Assembly (NCBI RefSeq): GCF_963169125.1
Contig: NC_084794.1
Coordinates: 113,622,358 to 113,686,357, forward strand
Direction of reading: 5' to 3'
DNA: 64,000 nt
Source: Humulus lupulus
Lineage: Eukaryota > Streptophyta > Magnoliopsida > Rosales > Cannabaceae
Below the pieces are notes generated by a model. That model worked only from the letters and a program-made list of their open reading frames with translations, was not told the DNA's origin and made no database searches. A program made the translations under genes and the position numbers. Numbering within the stretch: the first letter of the stretch is position 1; each line of letters begins with the position of its first letter. Below are positions 1-10,885 of this stretch, piece by piece.

Positions 1-770
1 AGGAAATCGTACTGTCGACACTGACATATGGTCGGGGGTGCCCAGGTAGTGCCTCCACTCTCCGTACAAATTCGTACTGCCACTACTCGTCAGACGCGGA
101 TGACAGGGCCACGCCTCTATCCTCGTCATAGTCGTACATCCCATATTAGTACGCATATCTTGTACCTAGTCGTCCCCATCAATTCATGTTTGGCACCCTA
201 TGATCACATGGTACTTCTAGTTAGTATCTCCAAGAGTCCCTCGTAAGCACATTGAGGAGGTTCCACACTTTACATGTCGTGAAAAGACGAGGCTTGGGGG
301 TGCCTCACTGGTGGCACCTAATCCTAGAAGGGAACTAGGGCCTCTTCAGTGAGGCACAGGGTGTTTGAGGCAATACAAGATGGCACCTAATCCTACTCCT
401 AGAGGGTGCCTCGCATAGAGAGGTTGCTTTGGAGGCGTGACGGGGCGAGGCTTCCATGTGTGATCACATGGGGGCGAGGCACAACACCTTGCATGGACAC
501 GGCGCGCGCACGGGGGGGGGGGGGGGCAGCCAAGGACCCTCTTACATCGAGGGTGGTGCGCGTATGGGAGGCCATCCGAGGACCCTCTCATATCGAGGGT
601 GGCGTGCGCATGGGTTGCTTGCCAATGGCCCTCTCATAGCGAGGGTGGTTTCCCTAGCCTAACGCCTTCGATGCCAAGTAAGGCCCATGCCCCTTCGTCC
701 CACTAACATGTGTCTCGTAATCTTTAAGGTGCCTCGTAACATAGAGGTTCCTTTGAATGGAATTCACAAG
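1..770 (-). repeat. GC-rich LTR fragment, Tat-2 family
   Basis: This GC-rich block shares order and wording with the Tat-2 5' LTR at about 51870-52869: a CTGTCGAC start, a run ending in CACGCCT, a CGTACGCATAT-like stretch, then GGTGGCACCTA. It is therefore a diverged partial copy of that LTR in the same orientation, continuing off the left edge. It contains a 15-base G run (512-526) and three imperfect repeats (531-651). Short open frames here are chance products of high GC content. The right boundary is approximate. Confidence 0.7.
531..651. repeat. three imperfect 45-49 bp tandem repeats
   Basis: Each unit carries a GACCCTCT or GGCCCTCT start, then a short AT stretch, then CGAGGGTGG. CCCTC and GAGGG within a unit are complementary, so each unit can form a small hairpin. 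The array lies in the LTR fragment and is analogous in position to the 47-bp array at 52630-52765. Confidence 0.65.
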
Positions 771-2054
771 GGAAGAATTCCCGTATTCACATTGAACACT
801 CATGGTTACAATTAAATATACAATTTTTAATATTTACATAGTTTAGGGTATTAATTTTATTTCAACATACACACAAAATTCCCTTCATTTAAAATACAAC
901 TTTTCATTTTACTCAAAACCTTCAGCAACATATTAAAGACTCAAAAATCATAAACTTGAAAATAAAACTTATATTTTCTTCATAAAATAAAAAAAAAACT
1001 GTAGGTATTAATTTGAGTAAAAACACCATTTTAATATTTATTAAAATTCCCTTTAATTTCTTAAAAACATCATAACATTTGCAAAATCATTTATTCATGC
1101 AAAATCATTAATTTCGCTATATTTCTCATCACTTAAACACAAAATAAGCAAGCATATTCATGAAGAATCCATCTTTTACATCATGCTTCACAAACATTTA
1201 CACCATAACCATACATGTTTAAATCTATACAAATAGATCACAAACCCTAGCATGTAACTATTATTATATTGTTATTCTATGAAAAATCCCTATCATCACA
1301 TATACATTCAAATCATAGGCATAATCAAAGATCAATCATACATATACATGGCACAAGAACCCTTGGGAGAAATTTACATGACCTAAACATAATATAAAAC
1401 CAAAACCTCCATTTACATCTACATGAACCCTAACATATTTCTACCTCAAAACAATGACCAAGTTCATATAAAACCAATAGAAACATAAACAAAACCAACA
1501 CGGAATCCTTACATAGACCTTGGCCGTACACTACATGTACATAAACATAAATACCAAGATTATCATACTTAGCAAATCAAAACCAAATCCTATCATGCAT
1601 TTAACCACAAAACCCTTCATCCCATGATCAAAATAACATGCCACCAACAAATAAAAGGGAAAAACAAAACAAAATATCATTGCAATTCATAAATCTTTAA
1701 TCTCCCCAAGAAAGCAAAATCAACACAAAGGTTGAGGGAGGAATCCAATACCTTCCTTGAGCAAACACAATAACCAACTATGGTCACCACCTCGCCCAAC
1801 CCTAGGGATTCGAACACAACAAGAACATGGGGAAAGAAATCAAACATTAAGAAATTAAGAAGAGGTTCCCAAACTCTAGAATCAATTTAACCAAGAAAAT
1901 CCTTACCTATAGAGAGATTCGATCCTCTCTCCATTCTTCCTCTTCTTCTTCTTCTTCTTCTTCTTCTTCTTCTTCTTCTTCTTCTTTATCTCCTTCTCTC
2001 TCTACAAAAATTCCACTCTCTCTCTCTCCTTCTCACTAGGCCGACGACTCCAAG
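771..2054. other. non-coding AT-rich stretch with CTT microsatellite
   Basis: No gene is visible. The sequence is AT-rich and ends with a long CTT/TTC microsatellite (about 1938-1986) and CT-rich runs (about 1995-2032). Read on the minus strand, the purine-rich run followed by a GGTAAGGAT-like donor resembles the leader of a plant transcript or the R-U5 part of an LTR, but I cannot assign a family. The Chromo-1 LTR begins at 2055. Confidence 0.4.
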
Positions 2055-3829
2055 TGTAATGACCCAACTATGTCTAAGACCTTGGACCATTAAACTACTA
2101 GACATGGCTACTATTTTGGGAAACATACATAAGAAAGAACTTAACTTTATTTAAAACCAAAAATATTGTACCAATACAAAATAAGGTAAAAATATAAAAT
2201 AAAATGTGATATGGTATGGGGATCCCATTGTTTATAAAACATAAAACATAACTTTAAATACTAATTGCGGAATTACATCAAAAACATAATTCAAAAGACT
2301 AAAAATTAACGTCATCCTCGATCAACACGCAGTCCATTGAATCCATTCATCCTTAACACACAAGCCAAGCTGCCAAAAATCCTTCCGCCTTCCATAATCA
2401 TTTTCCTGCATCAAGCTAAAAATAAAGGAATGAGCCTAATGCCCAGCAAGGAAAATCTACTAACAACATACATCATAAAACATAAACATAAGACTATAAT
2501 ATAAACATACACTATAACACATATGACTATAAAAATATATATCATATAGGACTACAATATTAATGGCCATTAACTCATTAACATGGCATGTGATAAACCA
2601 TCTAGGTCCTCTGTCTACTAATCGAGGTAGGTTAGATCACATGGTAGTATATGATAGCCCATCTAGGTCCTCTACTAGTTGAGGTAGGGTAAATCATAAC
2701 TCTAAACCATGAAAATGATAAATAATCTTGGGGTTTGCTTTCTAAGCAACTATAAGCCCCAAGCAACATAAAAGATTGGGGTTTGCTATCTAAACAACTA
2801 TAAGCCCCAAATGACTACAAGACATATTTATAGATATATATACATATCATAACATAAAACATATAATAGCATAATCATATCATAACATAAACATATAAGC
2901 ACATAAAATCTATCCTATTTTCCTTACCAAAAACTGAGATATTTGAGAACAAGAATGGAATTAGAACACGCCTATAAACCAACAGTAAAAATGGTGAGTA
3001 TCTCTAAAGAATAAAGATGGAAAGAAAACTAAACCATCAAGAAGAACCTTAAGTTTCAAGAAACTTAAATACCTAATCAAGAAACATAAACAAGAGTTAG
3101 GATCTGAATAAAAGAAAACTAAAGAACCATAAAGAACTGAACTTAGGGATAAGAATACCTTGAATGATCTTATGGATTGATCTAAATCTCAATACCAAAA
3201 TCACACTATATCTCACTTCCCAAGTGTTTAGAAAAGCTTAGAATGATAAAGCTTTAACCCAAAACCCAAGTGTTTCTCTCTAGCAACTTGGAGGCTCTGA
3301 AGACTGCTTGAAGAATGAAGAAAATTGATGAGTACTAGGTCCTATTTATAGAGTTCAAGGAGTGAAACTAACCCCTTTTAATTTGAATAAACAAATGAAT
3401 ATAAAATGAAAAAGATTTTAATTTTTGTTCAACAGACGCCCATAACTCGGTCAAAATCGTTCAAAGGCAGGTCCAAGTGGTTAAGGGTATTTTAATATTC
3501 AAAAATCCTAAAAATTAAAAAATACATCACCAGGGGCTTATGTTAATTCCTTAATAAACATGATCATGACAAGTGTCATGCTCTTAATGGTTCTATCTAA
3601 ACCTTAGGTAATAATAAATATATTTCTATGACCAGCAATATTAATCATTCCTTATGTTATAATTAATATTCTTAAACTATAGGTTAAACTTATAAAACCC
3701 ATAACGGTTGCTACGAGTGTCCAACTAAGTCTCGGTTTGAACCAAAATCCACATAATCTATCATACTACAAACTACTACTAACTATTATTACTATCTAGC
3801 TAGCTAAGTAAATATTTTGGGACACTACA
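2055..3829 (-). repeat. Chromo-1 3' LTR
   Basis: The 1775-bp LTR reads TGTAATGACCC at the left and GACACTACA at the right, so on the minus strand it begins TGTAGTGTCCC and ends GGTCATTACA. A polypurine tract lies immediately outside the right end, which sets it as the 3' LTR. It holds two tandem duplications: about 57 bp at 2597-2696, sharing CATCTAGGTCCTCT, and hairpin-forming units at 2727-2763 and 2774-2811. Confidence 0.88.
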
Positions 3830-3845
3830 ATTCTCCCCTACTTAA
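3830..3845 (-). other. polypurine tract of Chromo-1
   Basis: On the minus strand AAGTAGGGGAGAAT sits directly before the LTR start TGTAGTG. This is the expected primer site for plus-strand DNA synthesis. The preceding GGGGATGAAATTCTTT context is typical of plant chromoviruses. Confidence 0.8.
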
Positions 3846-3865
3846 AAGAATTTCATCCCCAAAAT

Positions 3866-5185
3866 TTACTTACCAAATAATTCCAGATACCGTGCTAACA
3901 TGTCCTGCTCCAACTCCCACGTTGCCTCCCGTTCAGAACTATTACTCCATAGGACGTTGACTATCGGAATACTCTTAGACCATAATTCCTTCATCCCCTT
4001 ATCTAGGATGTTAACCGGTCGTTCCTTGTAACTCAAGTCTTTCTGGAGTGCTATCCTATCGTACTTGAGGACGTGAGATGGGTTTGACACATATCTACGC
4101 AACATCGAGATGTGGAACATAGTGTGGCTATCTGCTAGGGCTGGCGATAGGGCTAATCTATATGCAACTGTTCCCACCTTGTCCAATATCTCAAAAGGAC
4201 CTAAAAACCAGGGACTAAGCTTGCCTTTCTTCCCAAAACGCGTCACACCTTTAATAGGAGATATCTTTAAGAAGACTTGATCTCCGACTTTAAATTCCAC
4301 ATCATGTTGCTTGGCATCTGCATAACTTTTTTGTCGACTCTGAGTAGTGAGTATACGATTTCTAATCAGTACTACTGCATCCCGAGCTTCTCTAACAGCT
4401 TCGGGTCCAAGAAGTTTCCTTTCTCCTACCTCGACCCAATGTAATGGTGATCGACACCTTCTTCCATAAAGTGACTCATAGGGTGCCATCCTGATTGTTG
4501 ACTGGTAGCTATTGTTGTAGGAGAATTCTATCAGCGACAAATACTTACTCCATGATCCTCCGAAATCAAGTACACAAGCGCGCAACATATCCTCTAAAAT
4601 CTGTATGGTACGCTCGGACTGACCATCGGTCTAAGGATGAAATTCTGTACTAAGACTTAACTTGGTACCCATAGCTTGCTGCAAGCTTCCCCAAAATCTC
4701 AATGTAAACACCGATCCTCTATCAGATACTATGGTCTTAGGGATTCCATGCAGTCTTACTATTTCTCGGACATAAATGTCTACATACTGATCTGCTGTGT
4801 ACGTAGTCTTGACAGACAGAAAGTGAGCTAACTTGGTTAGTCTATCTACTACTACCCAAGCCGAGTCGTGCTGCTTATTTTTTCATGGTAGTCATGTCAT
4901 GAAATCCATGGCTATGTCTTCCCACTTCCATTCTGGAATACTAAGTGGTTGCACTAAGCCTACAGGTCGCTGATGTTCTACTTTCACTTGCTGGCATACT
5001 AAGCATTTAGACACATACTCCGCTACATCTTTCTTCATTCCTGGCCACCAATACAGCGCCTTAAGGTCGTGAGTCATCTTTGTCGATCCTTGGTGAACTG
5101 AGTATGGGGTATTGTGCGCTTCTTTTAAAATCTTCATCTTAATCCCTTTATCACTCGGCACGCATACCTGATCCTTATATCTCAA
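3866..5185 (-). pseudogene. Chromo-1 integrase with chromodomain
   Basis: This part of the polyprotein would insert the element's cDNA into chromatin. From 5185 down it shows an H2C2 zinc-binding region (VHQGSTKM, then KCLVCQQVK), then the catalytic core with Asp in VVVDRL, Asp in SDRGS and Glu in SERTIQ, then the GPFEIL and MFHISMLRRY segments. It ends in a chromodomain-like tail with ATWELEQDM. The frame is broken: two stops lie near 4880 and a TAG near 4633 just before TDGQ, where relatives keep Gln. It lies between RNase H and the 3' LTR, as in chromoviruses. The identification is firm; function is lost. Confidence 0.88.
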
Positions 5186-5199
5186 GAACCCCTACCTTG

Positions 5200-6640
5200 A
5201 TACTGAGAAATATGTGGCCTTGCCTTCTTTAACTGCAGCTATGTGAGATACTAATCTGTCATCATGCCCTTGCCCGATCCATATATCTTCTAATAGACTT
5301 GATTGGATGGACAAGTTAGCCAGTTGACCAATGACTACTTCTATTCCGGCATTGATTAGCTAATGTTGTAGCAACTTTTCTATTCCAGCTAACGCTACTA
5401 GACTTCCATAACTCTTCCTACTTAGCCCATCAGCAACTACGTTTGCTTTTCCCAGGTGGTATAGGGTTTCGCAGTCATAATCCTTTACTAATTCTAACCA
5501 CCTGCGCTACCTCATGGTGAACTCCTTTTTGTTTGAAGAAATACTTTAAGCTTTTGTGATCCGTATAAATCTCACACTGTTCTTCATAAAGATAATGACA
5601 TCAAATTTTCAATGCAAAGACCACCGTTGCCAACTCCATATCGTGCGTTGGACTATGTTGCTCATGTTCCTTCAGCTGCCTTGAGGCGTTGGCTATCACA
5701 TTGTCATTCTGCATCAGCACACAACCCAAACCTTGCTTTGACGCATCACAGTAGACTACAAACTTGTCGTTGGGTGTCGGTACACAAAGTACTGGTGCTG
5801 AGCATAGCTTATCCTTAAGCAACTGGAAAATTTCTTCACACTTATCCGTCCAGTTGAACCTTTGCTGTTTCTAAGTCAGGTTGGTAAGTAGAGTGGCTAT
5901 CTTAGAAAATCCCTCTACAAACCTTTGATAATAATCTGCTAGCCCCAGAAAACTTCTTACCTCTGACGCGTTCTTAGGTCTTGGCCAATCCTTCACAGCC
6001 TCTACCTTAGTTGGGTCTACAGCAACTCCGTCCTTGGATACTATGTGGCCGAGGAACGCTACTTGTGAAAGGCAAAATTCGCACTTCTTGAACTTGGAGT
6101 AAAGTTGATGCTCTTTCAGTCGTAACATGGTCATCCTTAAATGTTCCTCGTGCTCGACTCTTCCTTGGAGTACACCAAAATATCGTCGATGAATACTACG
6201 ATGAATTTGTCCAAGTAATCCTTAAAGACCCTATTCATTAAATCCATAAATGCGGCTGAAGCGTTGGTAAGACCAAAAGACATAGCTAGAAACTCGTAAT
6301 GTCCATAACGAGTTCTAAAAGCTGTCTTGGGAATATCCTCTTCCCGTACTTTGAGCTGGTGATATCCAGACCGTAGATCAATCTTTGAAAATACGGTCGC
6401 TCCTCGAAGTTGATTAAACAAGTCGTCAATCCAAGGTAGCAGGTACTTATTCATAATCGTCACCTTATTCAGCTCACGGTAATCTATACACATCCGCATA
6501 CTTCTGTCCTTCTTCTTCACAAATAGAATCGGTGTTGCCCATGGAGAATGGCTTGGTCTAAAGAAACCCAAGTCTAAGAGTTCTTGTAGCTACGTCTTTA
6601 ACTCTTTGAGTTCGGTAGGTGCCATCTGGAATGGTGCCTT
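5200..6640 (-). pseudogene. Chromo-1 reverse transcriptase and RNase H
   Basis: RT copies element RNA into DNA and RNase H removes the RNA strand. Reading down from 6640, the RT fingers/palm show [21 protein letters not shown] and MSFGLTNA, and the catalytic box is FIDDILVYS. The thumb follows with CEFCLSQVAFLGHIVS and FLGLADYYQRF. RNase H follows with [14 protein letters not shown], and the tether has LGKANVVADGLSRK. There is a TAG near 6590 and another near 5875, plus frame changes between 5390 and 5600. Family assignment rests on intact signature boxes. Confidence 0.9.
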
Positions 6641-6899
6641 TGAGTAGGCTCGGTGCCTGGTACTAGCTCGATTGTGAAGTCAATTTCCCAAGTTGGCGGC
6701 AACCCTGGTAAGTCATCAGGAAATACTTATGGGAATTCCTTTATAATGCGGACGTCTCCAACCTTTAGTGGTGTTTCCCAATCGTGATGCTGGCTAAGAA
6801 TTCGTGACATCCTTTTTCTGTCATCCTCTGAGCTTTGAGAGGTGAAATAAGTGGTGTTCGTAGTCTTGAAACTTTTCCCATAAAGCATAGTCTCTAACC

Positions 6900-7235
6900 A
6901 TCAGGAGTCTCGAACGTCACTTGCTTACATCTGCAGTCGATGGTTGTGCCATGCCTGCCAGCCAATCCATTCCTAGTATTATGTTGAAGTCTTTGATTTC
7001 TAATTCTATCATGTCTCCTTCTAGTTCTACGTCCTCAATTTTGATCGGTACGCCTCGTACTATCCGTAATGATAGGACTACTTTTCTCGAAGGCAATTCT
7101 GTCACAAACCTAGTTCTAAATCTTTCACAAGGTTTGTCTAATTTCTCTATTATTCCTAATGATATATACGAGTGTGTGGCTCTTGATTCAAATAATACTG
7201 AACATATATTGTTGAGGATAGGAATCTAACCTGTG
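6900..7235 (-). pseudogene. Chromo-1 aspartic protease, active site altered
   Basis: This is the retropepsin-like domain between gag and RT. The C-terminal flap and hydrophobic core are recognisable (DFNIILGMDWL). At the active site, where chromoviruses usually have DSGATHSF, the translation reads ESRATHSY: the catalytic Asp is Glu and the following Gly is Arg. A protease with this change should not cut the polyprotein. The plus-strand ORF over the same bases is a shadow. The stretch 6640-6900 to the RT is linker sequence. Confidence 0.75.
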
Positions 7236-8421
7236 ACCACTTTATTACTAGCTTCAGCTTCTCCCTGGGTCAAGGCAAAGACTCTGGCATGAACCATCTT
7301 GTTGTCCTTTTTCTCTTCTTGCTTGAGCTGGGGACATTCTTTCTTTCGGTGACCTTCCTGACCACAATTGTAGCATCCTTTGGTGTTTGCATGACACTCA
7401 CTTGGATGTTTCTTTTGGCACTTAGAGCACTACGAGTATTCTACATAACCCGAGCCACTACGTCCATTGTTTGTCTGTGCTCTTTTATCGTTGTCGGACT
7501 GCTTATTGTAAGGACTGCTGTTGTTGTGGTGGTTGTTCCGACCATTCTGAGGTTGACTCTGCTGTTTAGGCTCAGGCTTACTGGCCTCCTCCTTACTAAC
7601 ATTTTCCTGAAGCCTTTCTACTTCTATAGCAATTTCTAGAGCATCGGTACAAGTAATAGTTCCAGGGTTTTCTTGCTTAACCCCTAGCTCAATCTTTGGT
7701 CTAAGTCCTCTTACAAACCTGGTAACCCTCAAAAAATCGGTTGGGACCAGCTCTGGAGCAAACTTGGCTAGTCGATCAAACTATTGAGCATACTCTGCTA
7801 CTGATAAGTTAACCTATTTTAGACTGGTGAACTCCTCAACCCTTGTAGCAATGACTGCCAAGTTGTAGTACTCCTTATGGAACAACTCCACAAATATTGT
7901 CCATGTCATGGTGGCGACATCATGAGTCTGCTGAACTAGGTCCCACCATATTCTAGCATCTTTCTTTAAAAGAGATGAAACACAAGATATGCGATCCATG
8001 TTGCCGAGGTTCATGTGCGCTAGGATCGACTCTACATTTGTGAGCCATTCTTCCTCCTCGAAGGGGTCGGTTGTCCCTTCAAAGTTTGGAGCGTGTTGCT
8101 TACGAAACTGTTCGTAGATTGGCTCCATGTACTGAGCTGGGTAAGGCGAATAGTTTGCATTGGCCATCCCCTATAAGGACCTACTTGTTGGGGTGCTTGA
8201 GCCATTTGCTGAGGCTGCAGTTGCGGCTGAGGCTGAGGCTGAGGCTGATTCTGTGGCGGTGGCTGGGCCTGTTGTCGCTATTGCTGCAGCAATTCCTCCA
8301 CTTGTTGTCGTAGCCTGACAACTTCTGCGGTGTTGTCAACCGGAGGTGGCGGTGCACTTTGATTAGCAAATTCATCAACGAATGGTGAGTTGCTGATGAT
8401 AGAAACTAGCGAGAGATCCAT
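7236..8421 (-). pseudogene. Chromo-1 gag
   Basis: Gag would form the virus-like particle and bind element RNA. The likely start codon is at 8421-8419 (MDLSLVSI). A Gln/Pro-rich stretch covers about 8180-8300, with a TAG at about 8270 in a CAG-rich run. The retrotransposon gag core (EEEWLTNVESIL, ISCVSSLLKKDARIWW) spans 7814-8110. The zinc knuckle CYNCGQEGHRKKEC is at about 7330-7370. At least two stops and a frameshift break it. The start is chosen because the first Met precedes the conserved N-terminal coil. Confidence 0.85.
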
Positions 8422-8600
8422 CATGTATACAGGTCAGATAATGTTCATACCACTCACTATCGAAGGCAAGAACCTCATCTGAGAGAGCATCTCAATTCTT
8501 ATCATAGTTTTCGTAGAAACTGTCAGCCCGACTTGCGTGAGCGCTTAAACTCACAGCAGAGAAAACCAAGTTGGGACAACAAGTTGAGTTATAATTACTT
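8422..8600. other. Chromo-1 leader remnant and junction with Tat-1
   Basis: This is the untranslated leader upstream of Chromo-1 gag. No primer binding site or 5' LTR follows; instead plus-strand Tat-like RT sequence begins by about 8640. The join is a truncation or illegitimate recombination point. I see no TSD. Confidence 0.5.
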
Positions 8601-8639
8601 AAGGGAAAACCCTCCTATGAGGTGTGATGATGGGAACAA

Positions 8640-9240
8640 GCATGACGTATAGTGCTACAACGTCATACATTTTGAGCTGAAGAACACAGAAGCTGCTTAT
8701 TAGAGGCTGGTGAACAAAATGTTCGCTAACCAGGTGTATGTCAATGACATGCTAGTTAAGTCAAATACTGCCAATAACCATGTGCCTGATCTGGAAGAAA
8801 GTTTCAGCATGCTGAGAAAGTACAATGTGAGGCTGAATCCACAGAAATGTACCTTTGGTGTCTCATCGGAGAAGTTCTTAGGCTTCATCGTAAATTCAAG
8901 GGGGATTGAGGCCAACCCAAAAAAGATCAGATCCTTGCTAAAGATGCCTTGTCCTAGGTCACGGAAGGATGTCTAGAGCTTGATAGGGAGAATTGTCGCT
9001 CTAAATCACTTCATGTAAAAATCCACTGATAAGTGTCTTCCTTTCTATAACTTATTAAGAGGGAGCAAAAAATTTGAGTAGACCGACGAGTGTGAGCTGG
9101 CATTCCAGGATCTGAAGAAACATCTGGCTGAGCCCCCTATTCTATCGATGCATGTCAAGGAGATGCTTTGTATCTTTATTTGCATGTGATAGAAAACATA
9201 ACCAGTGTAGTTATAGTTTGAGAATAAGATCAAACTTATA
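8640..9240 (+). pseudogene. Tat-1 reverse transcriptase, C-terminal part
   Basis: Recognisable RT segments are the catalytic box as YVNDMLVKS (the second position of the usual DD pair is reached by an Asp to Asn change), then KCTFGVSSEKFLGFIVNSRG, then the thumb/connection with GRIVALNHF and FYNLLRG. Stops interrupt it, including TAG in place of the Gln codon before RLVN and before SLIGR. The N-terminal half of RT is absent. The parallel region of Tat-4 (61660-62160) is close in wording, so the two elements belong to related families. Confidence 0.88.
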
Positions 9241-10100
9241 AGCTGGTCTATTACCCTAGTAAGAGGGTTCTGGGAGTTGAAACTCAATACCCGATGATGG
9301 AGAAACTCCAGTTCTGCCTAGTCTTAGCCTCGAGAAAGTTGTGGCCTTACTTCCAGTCCCACACAATACATGTCATAACCAATTAACCTTTAAGGTCGGC
9401 ATTGCAAACACCTGAGACATCGGGACGATTGTTAAAGTGTGCCATCAAACTCAGTTAGTTTGAAAGTTTTTATAAACCTCGATCATCCACCAAGGGTAAG
9501 TCCCTAGCTGATTTTGTGGTAGAATGCAATGGTTTTTAGGATGAACATATAAGGGAGTCGGTGCAAGAATTGTGGAAACTGTTCATGGATGGGTTTTCCA
9601 ATGAGCACGGGTCAGGAGCTGGAATAATTTTGATTACTCCAGAAGGACTTTGCTTCCATACTAAGCTAGAGTCATCTTGATTACTCCAGAAGGACATTGC
9701 TCCCATAGTGCTCTAAGGATTGGATTCAAAGCCTCGAATAATGAAGCTGAGTATAAAACTTTGCCGGCTGGAGTTCGAGTAACTAAGGAATTGAAATAAA
9801 AATATATACAATGCTTTAGTGATTCGCGATTCGTGATAAACCAAGTACTAAGAGAATACCCAACTCGCAGAATCATGATGGCTGCATACTTAGCCAAGGT
9901 AAAGCATGAACTATAGAAATTCATATTTTACTCTATTGAGCAACTGCCCCACAAACAGAACACCAATGCATATGCGTTGGCATGACTTTCCATGACCAAG
10001 GAAGCAGACACGTTGAATGTAGTCCCAATTAAGTTCCTTGAAAAGACAAACATTGAAGAAGTATCAGAAAATATCAAGCTCATTAATGTTGGGATGACTT
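9241..10100 (+). pseudogene. Tat-1 RNase H and second RNase H-like domain
   Basis: The first part has the end of a gypsy RNase H (YYPSKRVLG, LVLASRKLWPYFQ, then LADFVVECN). A second RNase H-like domain follows with LFMDGFSNEHGSGAGI, ASNNEAEYKTL and a CFSDSRFVINQV stretch. Two RNase H domains in series are characteristic of the Tat lineage. A 47-bp tandem duplication (starts 9631 and 9678, sharing TGATTACTCCAGAAGGAC) sits in the second domain and disrupts it. Several stops are present. Confidence 0.8.
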
Positions 10101-10885
10101 GGATGACTCCAATCACAAACTAACTCACTTCCAGAAGGCTACTTGAGGATCGTAAGGACGCACGAAGACTGCAATATCATATTCCAAGATACGTCCTGAT
10201 TGAAGGAGTCCTGTATCGATGAGGTCATTTTATGCCTTTGCTCAGGTGTGTTTCTCCAGAGGAAGCCCAAGCCATTCTAAAAGAAACCCATGAAGGATTT
10301 TGCGGAGATCATGTTGGGGGGAAAAGTCTATCAATGAAGGTCCTTAACTAAGGTTATTACTTTCCAACCATGAAAAAATACTAGACCTTATATGCATAGA
10401 AGTGTGATAAGTGGTATCGATTCTCAACAATTGCTCGGGCTACACCTATCAAGCTAATAATGATCTCTTCGTATTGGTCATTCGTTGTCTGGGGAATAAA
10501 CTTGATTGGATAACTGCCAACTGGAAAAGGAGGAGTTCGCTATGATGTGGTTATTGCAGACTACTTTTTCAGAGTGGGTTAAGACTGAGCCATTAGCGAC
10601 AATAACCTCAAAGAGAGTGCTTAATTTCGTGATAAAGAACATAATCTGCCGCTTCGGGCTTCCCAAGAAAATTGTATCACATAATAGGACTCATTTTGAC
10701 AATGAGCTCTTCACGAACTTCTGTGAAAAGTATGGAGTGATCAACAATTTTTTGTCAGTGGTGTATCGACAGGCCAGCGGATAGGTGGAAGCGGTAAATA
10801 ACACTTTAAAGGCGAGCTTAAAGAAACTGTTGGAGGACACTAAAGGTGTGTGGCCTAAACAGCTCCCACAAGTACTTTTCTTCTC
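10101..10885 (+). pseudogene. Tat-1 integrase, N-terminal and core part
   Basis: An H2C2-type zinc region appears as THEGFCGDHVGGKSL with KCDKWYRF after it; the last Cys is Trp. The core follows with VVWGINLIG (relatives have Asp where this has Asn), then ICRFGLPKKIVS and the segment equivalent to DNGTQF, then the Glu-containing VEAVNNTLK. A TAG replaces the Gln codon just before VEAV. The frame ends at the LTR-K insertion in the QLPQVL segment. Tat-3 integrase gives a near-parallel intact reference. Confidence 0.85.

Larger units (their letters stand above)
2055..8590 (-). mobile_element. Chromo-1: 5'-truncated Ty3/gypsy chromovirus
   Basis: The order on the minus strand is gag, protease, reverse transcriptase, RNase H, integrase, C-terminal chromodomain-like segment, polypurine tract and 3' LTR. 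That order and the chromodomain place it among chromoviruses, probably near Tekay/Reina. The 5' LTR is missing: the leader runs to about 8590 and abuts an RT fragment of Tat-1 on the other strand. Every coding domain has at least one stop or frameshift, so the copy is dead. The 5 bases left of the LTR are CCAAG, but with the far end lost no TSD can be confirmed. Confidence 0.9.

Noticed and set aside
346..662. Overlapping Gly/Arg-rich short ORFs
   Set aside because: They arise from GC-rich LTR repeats and a G run; no domain or conserved frame.
7289..7639. Leu-rich membrane-like ORF, plus strand
   Set aside because: It is the reverse complement of Chromo-1 gag with a clear zinc knuckle on the minus strand.
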